Assembly (NCBI RefSeq): GCF_025698545.1
Contig: NC_068566.1
Span: forward strand, 2,091,362 to 2,155,361
From: Gossypium raimondii
Lineage: Eukaryota > Streptophyta > Magnoliopsida > Malvales > Malvaceae
Direction: 5' to 3'
Length of the DNA stretch: 64,000 nt
Within the stretch, counting starts at the first letter, position 1; each line of letters begins with the position of its first letter. The position numbers were made by a program, and so were the translations under genes. Positions 1 to 12,711 of this stretch are shown here, one piece after another. The notes below the pieces were generated by a model. That model had not been told where the DNA came from. It did not search any database and was given only the letters and a program-made list of their open reading frames with translations.

Positions 1-2218
1 CTTTTGGTATGTTGGCAGATCACAACCAGCGCAACCAGCTAATAAAAGTTCTTATTCACAAGTTGGATTTTCTTATGATGGTGGGAAAGAGGAAGCTTAC
101 TTTTCAGATGCTGATGAAGGAGAGGAAGATGAAGAAGATGATGATGAATTCGACAGTGATGATAGTAATGATGAAGGAATGGAAATAATAGCGAAAGGAT
201 TTGGAGTGAAAAGGTATGGTTGGCTTGTTTATATGGATAAAAAAGCAAAAGAGGAGGAAAAAAGACAGAAAGAAGTAATCAAAGGCGATCCTGCAATTGT
301 AAGTTGGAAAAGACGCATTGGTTGTAGTTGAATTTTATTATTTAACATATGTTGATGACAAATGTGAAATCTTTTAGAGGAAACTGAGTCGCAAAGAAAG
401 GAGAAAAGCTTCTCAAATAGAGAGGGAGAGAGAAAGAGAAGCTGCACGGATAACCGGAACACGAGTACTCCGTACTGATCCCTACCGGTACCAAGTTTGT
501 TAGATCTCTGATACATACTTTTAGAATTGGGTTTGACATCATGCATAGAAGTTTCAATGCTTTCTTTTGCCAAATCAGGGAATCTAGGCGTAGTCCAACC
601 TATGATGCTTATCCACGTAGGAGGTATACCCTGTTCTAGGCTTTTCCTGGAGCTATTATTTGAGACACATAAAATGAATTAAAATATGGATTTTCCTATT
701 CAGGTCAAGATCTAGATCACGTTCATATTCTCCATCATACTCAAGGCGCCATGCCCGTGGAGGTTATTCTGATGATTCTCATAGAAGAAAACCGAAGGCT
801 CCAAAAATAGAGTATATTACAGAGTTTGGGGGTTCTGGTGACGGAAATGGACCAAAGCTTGATGGAGTTTCTCCACCATCATCTCCTCCATCTCAGGCTG
901 ACATTTTAAACCGGTCGGAGCACTCGACCTTTCATTCTTGCAAAGATAGATTGGCTGCCTTTACTCTGCTGCAGCTTATCCCCATTTTGTTGCCTGAGGC
1001 AATCTTTTCCGGTTTAAAATAGATCTTCCCTAGGTTTATCAGCATAACTGGAAAGAGGGAATAGGAAGGAAGCTTCCCTTCTGAAGATCGTATTTTTTCC
1101 TGAAATGGAATATATGTGAATGCTTCCCAGTTGAATGAAACCGTAAGGATCGCCATAACTAATGCTTTTCCTCTCCTGCAGGCCATCATCTGGTCATATA
1201 CTCGAGGCACTTCATGGTGATCCTGCATCTGGTGTATCTCTTGACAAAGAAAAGGGTGAAGTGTTAAAACCAGCATTGAGGTATCACGGAAATTTTTGCT
1301 TCTATCATTACATTTTTCCACAAAGGTTTAGTTAATAGTTTTTGAGTTGCATTGAATTTGACAATTTTATTTCTTTTCTGTTAGTGGAACATCAGCATTA
1401 GCCAAGTTGACAAAAGCAAGTGCCTCTGGAGGACCCTCAAAACAGGGGCAGGTTGAAAAGAAAGAAACTCCACAGGAGCGACTAAAAAGGATTATGAGCA
1501 AACAGTTAAACAAGCAAAGTATGATATAAATGATATTTATTTTATGCAGCTGTTGGTTCAATGATATCCTGTCATGCTCCATTGGAGTTATAAAGGAATT
1601 TACTTTTTTTTTCCTTACTGTTGAGATAAAAAGAGGCAGTTTGTAGTTTGTACAATTGGGTTTCTGCTTGTCCTTTCACATTGTTTCTTGTGTTTTATTT
1701 ATGATTTGATGAGCTGAGTGCCTCTATAGTTAAGAAGGACACTGCTGCGGAAATGGCTAAGAAACGAGAGCAGGAGCGCCAAAGACTGGAAAAACTTGAA
1801 GAAACAAGCCGATTAACTCGTCAAAGGTACCGAAGCCGCAGTCGCAGTAGGAGCAATAGTCGTTCTCCTCCAAGGTATATATCCTGGAATATATTTTTGT
1901 GCTCACTCCATATTGTTGAAGGCAAAGAATTTTGTCACGGTGCTCTCATATAATGTATCCTATTTATGAGGTGAATAATTTGTTTACTGCAGAAGACATC
2001 GACGAAGTAGAAGTTCTAGTAGGAGTCGTAGTCAAAGATATGTTTCTCTCTCACGTTCACGATCTAGGTCCCGCTCTTACTCTCGCTCGCATTCTCGTTC
2101 AAAGTCCCGCTCACCCAGGTAAAATGCTTTGGCAGAAGACTTTTCTCTGAATGATGCTTGGAGGCTGATTTAATGTTGGTATAAAAAATGCAGGGTAAGA
2201 AGCCATTTAAGGTACTGA
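1..2218 (+). CDS. CLASRP: CLASRP/SWAP-type SR-related splicing protein, 3' part
   Basis: Partial gene; the 5' end lies left of the window. Exons by splice sites and phase: <1-298, 378-487, 579-623, 704-913, 1182-1280, 1385-1518, 1730-1874, 1993-2118, 2194-2218 (stop TGA). The exons after the first total 894 nt, a multiple of three, and every junction is GT/AG. About 396 residues are visible: an acidic D/E stretch, a lysine- and arginine-rich segment (RKLSRKERRKA), the segment KIEYITEFGGS, a TPQERLKRIMSKQLNKQ block, a charged helix, then an RS-rich tail ending in RSHLRY. This order matches animal CLK4-associating SR-rich protein (CLASRP, SWAP family), which regulates alternative splicing in the nucleus; Arabidopsis At4g36980 is, from memory, the plant counterpart. 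Retention of the 914-1181 intron would add a stop at 1018-1020. Family call confident; exact left edge of the first exon is not. Confidence 0.88.
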
Positions 2219-3999
2219 ATTAGAAGGTGATTGCTGCAAATATTGCTGGCAAGCAAGCAGGGTATTTGATATCTATGTTATGCAGGGTTCGATGAGAATA
2301 TGGGTATTGGGATTAGTTTTACATGTTATTCAAATATAATACATTAATACTTTTATAAATAAGATTTTTTAATCTTAAAAAAATTCTTTAAATATATTTA
2401 TTTATCAGAATTATACCTATATCTTGTGTTCTTTTGTTCATGTTGGCATGTTTGAATTATTGACGAGGAAGTCTCAAACACATAAATGGAACACAAATAA
2501 TGCTGAAAACCAATCAATGGGATAATGTTCCAAGATTTATATCAAGTTATTTTTAAAGTTTTATTTGCTCTTGTTGTATATTTAGGAGATACAATCAAAT
2601 GAAATGAACTTCGAGGATAAATTGAAGTTAAATGCTATAAGAATATCAATTAATATAAAAAAATTCCGTGCAGTAAGAACAATTTAAGAATCATATATGG
2701 GAGAGAAATTTTTATTTTGAATTTTTAGTTTATCTTATAAATAAATGTAATCTCTATTTATAAGAGTTTTATGCATCTTAATAAAGACATAACTAAGATC
2801 TTTTGGGTATCTATTTGGATGATTGCATATTTTAAAAATAAATAAAATTATTTAATAAATATATTTTTTGAATAATTAATAAATATATATTTAAATAGTT
2901 AAAACTATTTTAATCACCTTTAATCCACTAAATATAATTTTATAATTAATAATAATATTTCACTTCTAACTATTGAAATATTTATAATATTATTAAAATG
3001 TTTCAACACAAATGTAAGATTTAAAATGACTCCTACAGCATTTAGGATACCAAATGGAATTAGAATTAGATAAAATATATATTTGATAACTTAAAGAAAA
3101 TGATAAATACATAAGGCACTTACTTATCACTTAATGGAGAATAAATTTAATGGATTTTTTATTTTATCTTATCCTATTTCATTTAATATTTTATTATCTT
3201 TTACCTAACAATTTAATTATATTCAGTATTTAATTTTAAATAAAATAACAAACATACTTTATAACTTAAATTCAATACTTAATTTTTAATACTTATTTTT
3301 AACACTTAATTTTTGACACTTAATTTTTCAATCTATCAAACATAACCTAAATAATAATAATAATAATAATAGTGATTGAGTTGAGGCCTAATGCTTCTAA
3401 AACCTGGGCCTCAATTGGAGTGATGTTGTCTTAGTACAGAAATACATAGGACGTATGTCGAAAAAGGGGGGTGGATGTTTAGTAGTTGGAGTACAGAGGG
3501 CTCCCCACATGCCGGTTCTAAGTGTGTAGGAGTCACATCCAAACTCATCTTTGAGGTGGTGGATACTCATCACTCTCACTCGCCACTCTACTTCATGATG
3601 CCCATTCTAGTTGGACCAATATCAAACCCTATATTGAATTGATTGAGGAAATATTTTTAAGCATCCTGCAAAATCCAAGTAAATTCCTTTTGGTTGCCAT
3701 TCCAAATATTGGGGTTCTGTCATTTTGTTAGATGTAATAAAGCTCTATACCCTAAACCTCAATGGAGCTTTTATACATGTATACATGAACCATTTTTCTA
3801 CTTGGATATAGTTTTCTTTTTTCATTGTTAGAGTTGCTTTTTAATTATTATTTTAACCATTTGAAAAACCCAACCCTAATAAATGTGTTTAATGAAGCTT
3901 GACACCTAGTATCAAATTATTTTTAATTTGAACTTTTACCGTTTACCATAAACCTAACCCTAATAAATATCTTTAAAGGAACTCGACATTTATGGGTAG
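2219..3999. other. 3' flank and AT-rich intergenic DNA
   Basis: Starts with the 3' flank of the splicing gene. No credible ORF, tRNA or splice structure. There is a short AAT microsatellite at about 3352-3370. Two imperfect copies of a roughly 78-bp unit lie at about 3855-4000, each containing an aacc(c/t)aaccctaataaat core. Confidence 0.5.
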
Positions 4000-4290
4000 T
4001 GTAACACCCCTAACCCATATCCGCCGTAGGAACAGGGTTACAGAGCATTACCAAAGTTTACGGAACAAATATAGTTAATTCATGACATTTACTATTTATA
4101 TCTGATACCAATCATATTCAATCAAATTGTCCATTAAATAGACTCTCGAGGCCCAATTTATATGTTAGAAACAAACCGGGACTAATATTGGAAACTAAGA
4201 GAATTTTTCGAGAAATTTTAAAAATTTTCCTAGGTACAGGGAACACACTCCCGTGCAGCTCACACGGCCAATGACACGCATTATTATATT
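4000..4290. mobile_element. LTR fragment beginning TGTAACACCCC
   Basis: Begins TGTAACACCCCTAACCC and continues through 'acagagcattacc' and 'acacggcc', a pattern I recognise from abundant cotton LTR elements. A second, diverged copy starts at 63661. No partner LTR or coding region adjoins it, so it is probably a truncated or solo LTR. The right edge is approximate. Confidence 0.6.
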
Positions 4291-4701
4291 AAATATAAAA
4301 CATTGGTTCATTTTTGTTTTCGTTTACTTACTAGGTTTAGGAACAAAAATTCCAGATTCGATGAAACACACATTATTTGATGTCGAATAAAGAGTATGGT
4401 TGACTTACAGAACATTTAGGTATAACGGGTTTTTTTTAAGGCTACTAAAGTACCTTGTATACCAATGCAGTCATTATAAACTAAAACCTTGGTGGAAAGT
4501 TGGAGGCCAGAAACTCTTAGCTTTCACTTTCTCTATGATGAAGCAACAATCATGTATTGAAAAATAATCCATAAGTATAAATGAAAATTAGAATGATGAT
4601 ACATACCTCTTTATAATATAGTAAAAAATTAAAAATATTAAATGTTGAAGAAAGAAGATAAATATATAATCTTTTAACTTTAATTATAAGATTATTATCA
4701 C

Positions 4702-4956
4702 CAATGGCGTGGTTAGAAATTTTTGTTGAGTGGGCGAATTAAATTGCATATTTTTACGATAGTAAAATGCAATATCACTATTTTAATAGTCTATATATTT
4801 ATAAAATTTAAAGGATTAAATCAATTTTTTATCATTTTGGGAACCAAAGTACAATTTTACCATTGCTAATTTTAAATTTTATAAACTAGAAAAGACTTAA
4901 ATGAAAATTTTTCCTTTTAAGGACCAGAGCCCTACTAACCCTTTGCTCCGCCACTA
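4702..4956. repeat. MITE-like element, CAATGGCG...CCGCCACTA ends
   Basis: Short non-coding element with imperfect inverted ends (CAATGGCG left, CGCCACTA right) and an internal AT-rich body. A related sequence lies at about 23300-23550. It resembles plant MITEs whose ends read 'ggcggagc/gctccgcc'. No target duplication could be fixed. Confidence 0.5.
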
Positions 4957-5876
4957 GTTATCATTGTATGAAATAGTAACTAAATTCTCAAAGTGATTGT
5001 AGATTAATTGATGGACCTCCATTAAATGATTAAAACTAATGGCAAATGAATTTAGTGTAGACTTCATGTCTACTTTCAACCATTAATAAAAGATTTTTAA
5101 GATTGTGTTTATAAAGTTATCATGACATATTGGGTAACCTCTATCACCTCAAGATAGGAAGAGAGTGTTGAATTTCTAATTTAGATGATGCATAGTCCAA
5201 ACTTATCACATTATTCAATAATATGTTTCACTTTTCATAATTAAAATTGAATAATGACAACACCAAAACATAATTAGTATACAAAATTCATCCTTTCAAT
5301 TTAAACTTTCTAATCTGACATTGATAGCACTAATGTTTGGCTAACATGACATGACTTGGGACAATGAAAAAAAAAACATGTGTTGAGCTATGAATGATTT
5401 AGGATCATTTTAGTGGCAACAATGGCTCCCCTTTGATATATGACTCAAAGAGTGGGAAATTGTGGAATAATTCAGTCATATGTCTAACAACTTCCTTGCT
5501 TCAATCTCATAATATGAACCAAGCTTTTTCTGTTCTTGATATTTGTCTAAACCCCACCAATCAAGTAAAAAAATACTAATATATTTGCTAATATTCAAAA
5601 ATTAATTATGAAGAAAAGTTGTTTCTATCATCATCTAAATAAAATATCCTCTATTTGATGCACTAAACCTATAAATCAATGGATTAAATGATGATACATT
5701 AACGATGAATAACATTATATAATACTAGATTATGATACATTTACAATGTGGGTGAAAAACAGATTTATGTAATAAATATATTTTTTAAAAATAGACATAA
5801 ATAATAAATGAGGCTTTGTTGAGTGGTGAAGTGTAAATGTTAAAAATTATAAAGGTTTAGGTTTAAATCATAGCAT

Positions 5877-6322
5877 AAACTATAAAATTAGTCACTTTTG
5901 TTTGCCTCAGATTACATTTTAGTCACTTGTGTTTGAAATGTTACGTTTTAGTCACTTATGCTATTGTTTTGTTAGAAGTGGTCACTCTACCGTTAAGCTC
6001 TGTTACCTCCCTAATGGCAGTCCTACATGACAATCTAAATGGGTTTTAAATCCTAACTTAGATGTCATACGTGGCAGTTCAAATTAAATTTATTTAATTA
6101 AAAACATTTTTTCATCTCAGCAATTGGATATCTAAGTTAGCATTTAAAACCCATTTGAACAGCCACGTAGGACTATCGTTAGGGAGGTAAAGCAGTTTAA
6201 CGGTAGAATGACCACTTTATAACAAAACAATAAATGTAAGTGACTAAAACGTAACATTTCAAACATAAGTGACTAAAATGTAATCCGAGGCAAACAAAAA
6301 TGACCATTTTTGTAGTTTAGTC
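5877..6322. repeat. Foldback MITE, long inverted-repeat arms
   Basis: The left arm (tttgcctc, ttacattttagtcac, gttacgttttagtcac, ggtcactctaccgtta) returns as its reverse complement in the right arm (taacggtagaatgacc, gtgactaaaacgtaac, gtgactaaaatgtaa, gaggcaaa). The arms are about 200 bp and meet near an AT-rich centre at 6090-6110. No ORF. A shorter relative lies at about 28380-28760. Confidence 0.75.
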
Positions 6323-7049
6323 TAAATCATATTATGTATAAGATATTAAATGATAAAAATGCCCTCAGAATAACATAATTTACTTTGTAAAATAAAGATA
6401 TTTTCATCATTATCCAACTGAGTTAATGCTAGATTGATGAATGACACTAAATTTAATAAAAAATTGTAATATTAATAAAAATATTATTATTATTATCCAA
6501 TTGAATTAATATTTGATTGACTCGTAACACTTAATAAAAAATAATATTAATAAAGATATTTAGATAAATAAAATCGAATCCACCCTTTATTCCATATTGT
6601 CAAATGTATGCACGCACGCATGCTCGAGTCTCTACACTCGTAAAAGAAAAGCATGGGGCTTCTCTCTTAAAACTTTAACCACAAATAAATATTGAGAAAC
6701 CCCCCTCCCGCCTCCCCCTTTTAGTTACCCTGCCTATCTTCTAGCTGCCTATTGGTTCATAGTTGATCATCAAAAGCAACCCAAAAAAATAAAATTAAAA
6801 AAAAAAATAGATCATCATTCATCAAATTCATGGACAATGATCCCACCACCACACGAGGGGGACACTTACTTTAATCACCCACTTTCATCCCATATGGATT
6901 TTCATAAAAATTATTACATGTGATGCTGGTAACTTTTTTTAGCTTTAGGTAAGACTCCTAGTGTTGCCTATCTTGTAATCATAGATTATGTTACTTTATT
7001 TTTTTTTAAAAATATAGTATTGAAGGGAGTGTTATTTTAGAGTGTCTTA

Positions 7050-7370
7050 TTTTTTTAACGATAGAAGTATCGTTTTTAGAGGTCTATATTCAATTTTAGT
7101 CTTAGATTTTTATCTCCCTATTTCGAGGAGAGTCAAAAGGGATTTATAGAGTTTTAGTGGGAGTGCTTAAGTCCACCAAAGAAATGTTCATCATTTGGCA
7201 TCGATAGGGTTTGAACCCTTACTCTTAAAAAGTCTAAATGATACAACATTTTCTTGGTGGACCTAAGTGTTCCATCAAAACTTTATGAATCTCTTTGGGA
7301 TCTCCTCGAAATAGGGAGATAAAAACCCGAAACTAAAATCAAGTATAGATACTCCGAAACAGATACTAAC
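7050..7370. repeat. Foldback element with perfect 25-bp inner arms
   Basis: The stretch at 7107-7131 is the exact reverse complement of 7301-7325, and similarity extends outward and inward (agtccaccaa near 7171 against ttggtggac near 7254). The loop around 7208-7220 holds GGTTTGAACCC, close to a tRNA B box, without the rest of a tRNA. Outer limits are approximate. Confidence 0.65.
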
Positions 7371-10254
7371 CCTCAACAAATAGTTTTGAATATGAGTATA
7401 CATTTGTAACTAATATTATTAAATATTAAATGGTTAAAATTTATTAATCATAAATATGGAGCAATACGTTTCGATATAAATTGAAGGAACTTAAACCAAA
7501 AGCAATGTTTCAAATGTGCTTGGTAAAGATTAATCATATAATATTGCTTTCTTTTCACTAAAACCATTCTTTATAGAAGGAGCCTTGATAATCGAGTACC
7601 TTCTTGAGGAGACTTTTTTACGTAATAGATTAACATTTGAATTTAGCTTTATTAAGATTTAATTAATTAAACAATGACCCAAAGAATCCCAATTTATGTA
7701 TTTGTTAAATCAACCACTTGAGCTTGACTTTATCGGCTAAATTATTCCTAGCAAACCCTTGTTAGCAACTCAATTAATTAATTTGCTTGATTACAAATTA
7801 TGGAGGAAGCACATGGGGGATGCATATATCTATGATTAATTTAATTTGCTAAATTACCCACTAATCTTTCTATAAATAAAATGATTAATCCATAGCTTAG
7901 ATCTTGCTCTACAATTTGATTAAAGATTCTCCAAAGCATCTATATTTCTTTGCTAATTTTTTATTAATCCTTCTTTCATCTTTTAGGGATTAAAATGTGA
8001 TGATCTTTTTTCTATCTTCTTCTCGCATCAAACATGATGTCATCTCTTATGATCTTATTAAATTTGTAAGTAAGGTTTAATTCCACTTAACGTCCTCAAA
8101 CTATCCCCATGATTTTAAATGGGTCTTTAAATTTCAAAATGTTCCAATTGAGTCTTCAAAGTATAGTATTGTATTAATCAAATCTTTTGTCAACCTAACC
8201 ATCAATTGTTAAACACTAATTTGGGTCTAATGCGGAATATTTTTAAATATGTAGATTAACTTGTAAACATGTGTACCTATCACATGAACAATTTAGACTT
8301 AATTTGTTTGGGAAAAATCACATCATCATTAGAGTTTAGAAAAGTTATTTCTTTTCTTCAATATGTCAAAAAATTGTTCATGTGATAAGTACACACGTAA
8401 CTTTAAGAATTTTTGAAATTTTGGAAATCTTCTAACTATAAGTTGAAGATATCTAATGTGATTAACCCAATTTATAAATCTCACTATCAATTTATCAAAT
8501 AACTTGGATGATATTATTAGATACTACAATATTGTTTAATATTTCTCAAAAGACATATATAATAAAAAAAATTGAGACTTTAACTCTGTCAACGTACAAT
8601 TTCGTAGACCGTGATTAGAGGTGTCCAAAGGTCGAGTTGGGCCAACCAAAATTTTAGGTCTATTTGTTAGGCTCAGCTCGAAAATGGGTCTACAATTTTG
8701 TCTAAGATCGGTCCGGATAAAAATGCTAAAACCCAATCTTAGCTTGACCCACCCGTATTAATTTTTTATACAATTTTTAAAAATATATATAATACATCAA
8801 AAATACTAAAACATTAAAATAAATGTTTTCCGATAAATTGAAAATAAATTTAAAAAAATATGTATACTTAAATAATACTAAGATAGATACAACTTAACAA
8901 GTAAATGCCTCTAAAATAGTAACAAAATTAATAATAAAACAAGAGTTATACAATAACAACAAAATAGTAGCAATATAATAGTAAAATTGTAGCAAAATAG
9001 TGAAAAAAATAACAAGAAAATAGCAACAAAATAATAAAAAAATAAATATTTTGCATATTCAAACTGGACTAGGCCGAGCTCATGTCAAAAAACCTTACTC
9101 GATGCCTGATTTATTTTTTATGTGAATTTTTTATCCAAATCCATTTTTTGAATTTATATTTTCACTCAAGTCCTTCTAACGGTGACGTATGCGTGTATAT
9201 GTTGGCAAGTGGGTTCACTAATAGTGACAATGCAAATTCCACTATAGCTAAGAGACCTAGAAAAGGGGCATAGCTACTAGCTGGAATCATTCTTGCGGAC
9301 CATTTTGGTCACTTATTTCGCACCAATATAGTGATTGCTTTGTTCCTTTTAGAATCTCAAACTCAAAGATCATTTAAATCCATCAGTTTGCCAAGAAACA
9401 AACAAAAACCAACTGAATTTTGTTATGAAAATTAGAGCACCTCCAAAACGAAACGAAATATCAACCCTAAATTTAGTTCATCTGCTTCATATTAAATATC
9501 TCAAAATTTATTAAGTCTAAAAATTCATATAATATTTTAAAAAGTCTAGATAAAATATTAGGCTCGAAATATAAGATTAGATAAAAATTAAATATGAATT
9601 ATATTTAAATTTTTACATTCAAGGCTCAATTCTAAGCTGAGCCCTTTTATAGTTTTATTCTACTTTTATTTTTTATATACGATGTAATTTATATCATATA
9701 AAAATTAAATATATAATACTATAATGTAAATATTAAAAATATGTTAATTAAACAAAACAAAAATATATTAGGTTACTATATATTAAATAAAATATTTTTT
9801 AAGATCCAAGCAAGCTTGAATTAAAGATTTATAATTATGGGTAAGATTGAACAAAATTTAAGATTCATATTTCAAGTTGAAATAAACTTAAACAATTATT
9901 AGATTTTATCACACTCACGATGTGAGTGAAAGAAAATATTAAAATAATAAATATAGGTCGAGTGGCAATGAACTTATGTTTTAGTACTATTGAACACATG
10001 TTCAATCCTTGGATTTTTAACTGTTAATTGTTTTATTTAAAGATGATATAAAAGTATGAAAAGACAAGAGTGTCATCATAATAATATTAATTATAATTTA
10101 AAATAAAGGTGTTTTTGTAATTTCATAATTGAATTCGTGGCCCAGTTAAGAATGATACCAACTCAATAAAACGCTTAAATAAATAGTATGTTAATACCAT
10201 ACATGGATTCGGCTTGACCAACGGACATTTCTAGCTCATATCCTCACTCTTATG
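7371..10254. other. Intergenic, repeat-derived
   Basis: No gene seen. The part near 8600-8760 has the feel of a decayed dispersed element (GGGCCAACC, GGCTCAGCTCG). 9900-10220 resembles 44945-45300 in order of motifs (a gtgggt/gtgagt start, a 'ttcaatcc/ttcaaatcc' block, then 'gatacc/gacacc aactc/aactt'), suggesting another dispersed family; boundaries were not resolved. Confidence 0.4.
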
Positions 10255-10262
10255 CCAATAAT

Positions 10263-10560
10263 TAGGAGTGAGTAAAACTCGATTCGATTCGAAAAACTCG
10301 CAATTCAAGTTAATCGTATTGAGTTATTCGATTTTTTCAAGTCAACTCGAATAAGTAATTCGAGCTTTGAGTTCGAATCGAGTTGAATTTTACAATTCGA
10401 ATAACAGATTGGTGTAAATACCCCTTCGATCTCTGTCAATTTTGAAAATGAGTAAAATAGTCTCTCTCAATAAAAATTATAAAAAAATCAAAATATTTAT
10501 AATAATAAGACTCATTAACTTGAAATTTTTTCATTCGATTCGACAGAATGCTCACTCTTA
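10263..10560. mobile_element. hAT-type MITE with 8-bp target duplication
   Basis: 298-bp element with terminal inverted repeats TAGGAGTGAG and CTCACTCTTA (9 of 10 match), flanked by identical CCAATAAT at 10255-10262 and 10561-10568. An 8-bp duplication plus short TIRs is the hAT superfamily signature. Subterminal repeats of ATTCGATTCGA type lie inside both ends. No coding capacity. Confidence 0.8.
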
Positions 10561-11079
10561 CCAATAATGTTTGATGTTGTTGTTATCCTTTGTCAAATTC
10601 GTTTATTGTGTGAACGTTAATGGACCATGGTAGAAGGAGGATGGTTTGACTTATTGATGATCAAAGGGAACATATATGAAAACCCTAATGAGGAAGACAA
10701 ATAAGCAATCCTTCATGACCACTACTTTTCAGTCCTCGGACCCCCACTAGCTTCATATATAGGACAATGGCAGCTAATTGCCCCTATGGTTTCACATTCA
10801 CACAACATTTCATGACCGGTCTCCTAGACTTTTTTTTTTTTTTTTGTAGCTTATGATTTTAATACTTGGTGACCATATTGCCGGCCATTTGGTCCATCCT
10901 CTCTCCCCTTTTAAAGCCCTACAAATCTAATCTCAAACCTTTGTTGTTGCTATAATTTGGTCCTTGCAAATTGGTATCCCACGGGTCTAAACCCCAAAGT
11001 CCTTCTTTCATTGAAAGCACCCTACTCAAATTGAGAGAAATACATGTATTCGTAGATAAATTTCATGATAATTCGTATT

Positions 11080-11375
11080 AAATTCGGTAATTGGAGACTC
11101 TTGTATTAAAAGTCGAATTGTATTTTCTCCCTACTTAAAAAATGAGTAAATTAGTTCTAGTACATTGGATTGACGAGCAAATCAGTCATTCTGTTAAAAA
11201 TTTCATCCATTTCTATTATTAAAAATTAGTCCATGTACATCAACATGAGGTACACGTGACACACCATGTGTAACTATCATATTATTCCGTAAGCCACACC
11301 AGTTTTTAACAGTAGAAATAGATAAAAATTTTGATTGAAATTACAATTTTAAAATAAATTTACCTAAAAAATTGT
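11080..11375. repeat. Palindromic MITE family, copy 1 (diverged)
   Basis: Shares with six or seven other loci here the ordered blocks 'gtaaattag(t)', 'gtacattggat', 'attctgttaaaaatttcatc', 'ggtacacgtgacacacc', 'cagtttttaacagtag'. The right half is degraded. The halves are inverted copies of each other. Confidence 0.65.
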
Positions 11376-12564
11376 AATCCTATTTAGGAGCACCCAACCA
11401 AGATTAAAAATGAAGTAAAAAAATGTAAACGTTAGAGAAGAAGAGTGTGTGATTATGAATGTGGAGCTAATTGATGATTGCAAACAGGACCCCAAATTGA
11501 CCCAACCAAGCAAAAGGTTTGCATTTAACAATAACTTAAACAAAACACAAACCTTTCTTTCTTTTTATTAATTTAATTAAAGGGATTAAATTAAGGAATC
11601 GTATAAAGGTTAATTGATGGTTAAGGATATCAAATCTTATTTCTTTTTTTAAAATAGTAGATTTTATCCAACACATAAACCATACTTTACCAAATAATCA
11701 AATAATATTTTCAAAGGTAGTGATATTAAATTTTGTGTGTCTAATCTAGATTTAGGGTTGATCGATGGAAGTTAATTGCTAATATTATTATGTTCAATTT
11801 TTCATGATTTTTTGATATAATAATTTTAATACTAATTGTGAATTTATTTATTTATTTTTAATTTGTCAAATACAATCTAATGGATGTGATTTAATTCTCG
11901 TTTTAGAGTTAATTTGGTGAAAGTTAATTTCTAATGTTATTAGCTAATTATAAATTTTCATCAAATCAACATTTAAACCCAATTAAATACTAAAAATTAA
12001 TATTATTGCCTTTGGGTACCAAAATATATAGTATTTGTCAAATACATGTACCAGATTGAACAAAAAATTAACACAAGTATAACATTAGAAAAGTTGCCAA
12101 ACTTAGGTACCCAATTATGTATTAAGCTTAATTGTTTTTTTAATTGATTTTCAAATAATGTAACTTATGAAATAAATTATATTTATAAATCAAAATAATA
12201 ATTAATGTGTTATCAACGAATGAATTTTATAGACAATTATTGAATAACACGACACCTCATCACTTATAAATAAATACTGTTAATTTTATTTAAATATTAA
12301 TTAAAATTACTATTTTCTCGAGTTTCAAATTTCAAGTTTATATCATCGGGTTTCAAATTTTAAGTTTTTAGTTTACGTTTAAATAAAATTATTAGTATTT
12401 ATTTATAAATTTTTCTTTTTTTTGCCCTTATAAATATTCGATAAATGTGTACCTACCGTATAAACAACTTGGATTTAAGAAATTAAAAAAAAAATCATTT
12501 TCTAAGATATTGGTAAAGAAAACAGTAGCAGAATCTCAAAGGTAGGCCCATCGTTGAAAACAGC
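11376..12564. other. Intergenic, upstream of the SMI1-like gene
   Basis: AT-rich with no ORF or RNA gene recognised. The last few hundred bases form the presumed promoter of the gene starting at 12712. Confidence 0.4.
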
Positions 12565-12572
12565 TATATATA
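12565..12572 (+). promoter_or_regulatory. TATA box of the SMI1-like gene
   Basis: TATATATA about 140 bp before the ATG at 12712, followed by a pyrimidine-rich leader (ccatccctcctac, cttcccttcttcac), the usual plant core-promoter layout. Confidence 0.65.
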
Positions 12573-12711
12573 TACCATCCCTCCTACATTTCTCTAAGTT
12601 TAAGCCCCTAACTTCCCTTCTTCACTTCACTTTTCTCTGTAAATTAAGGTTCCAAAAAGTCCCTTTTCTTAAACGGCAGCGTCTCCACGGGAACTGGTTA
12701 TTAAACCAATA

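Noticed and set aside
7195-7225. tRNA-like GGTTTGAACCC
   Set aside because: No acceptor stem, D arm or anticodon arm around it; kept only as a motif inside a foldback element.
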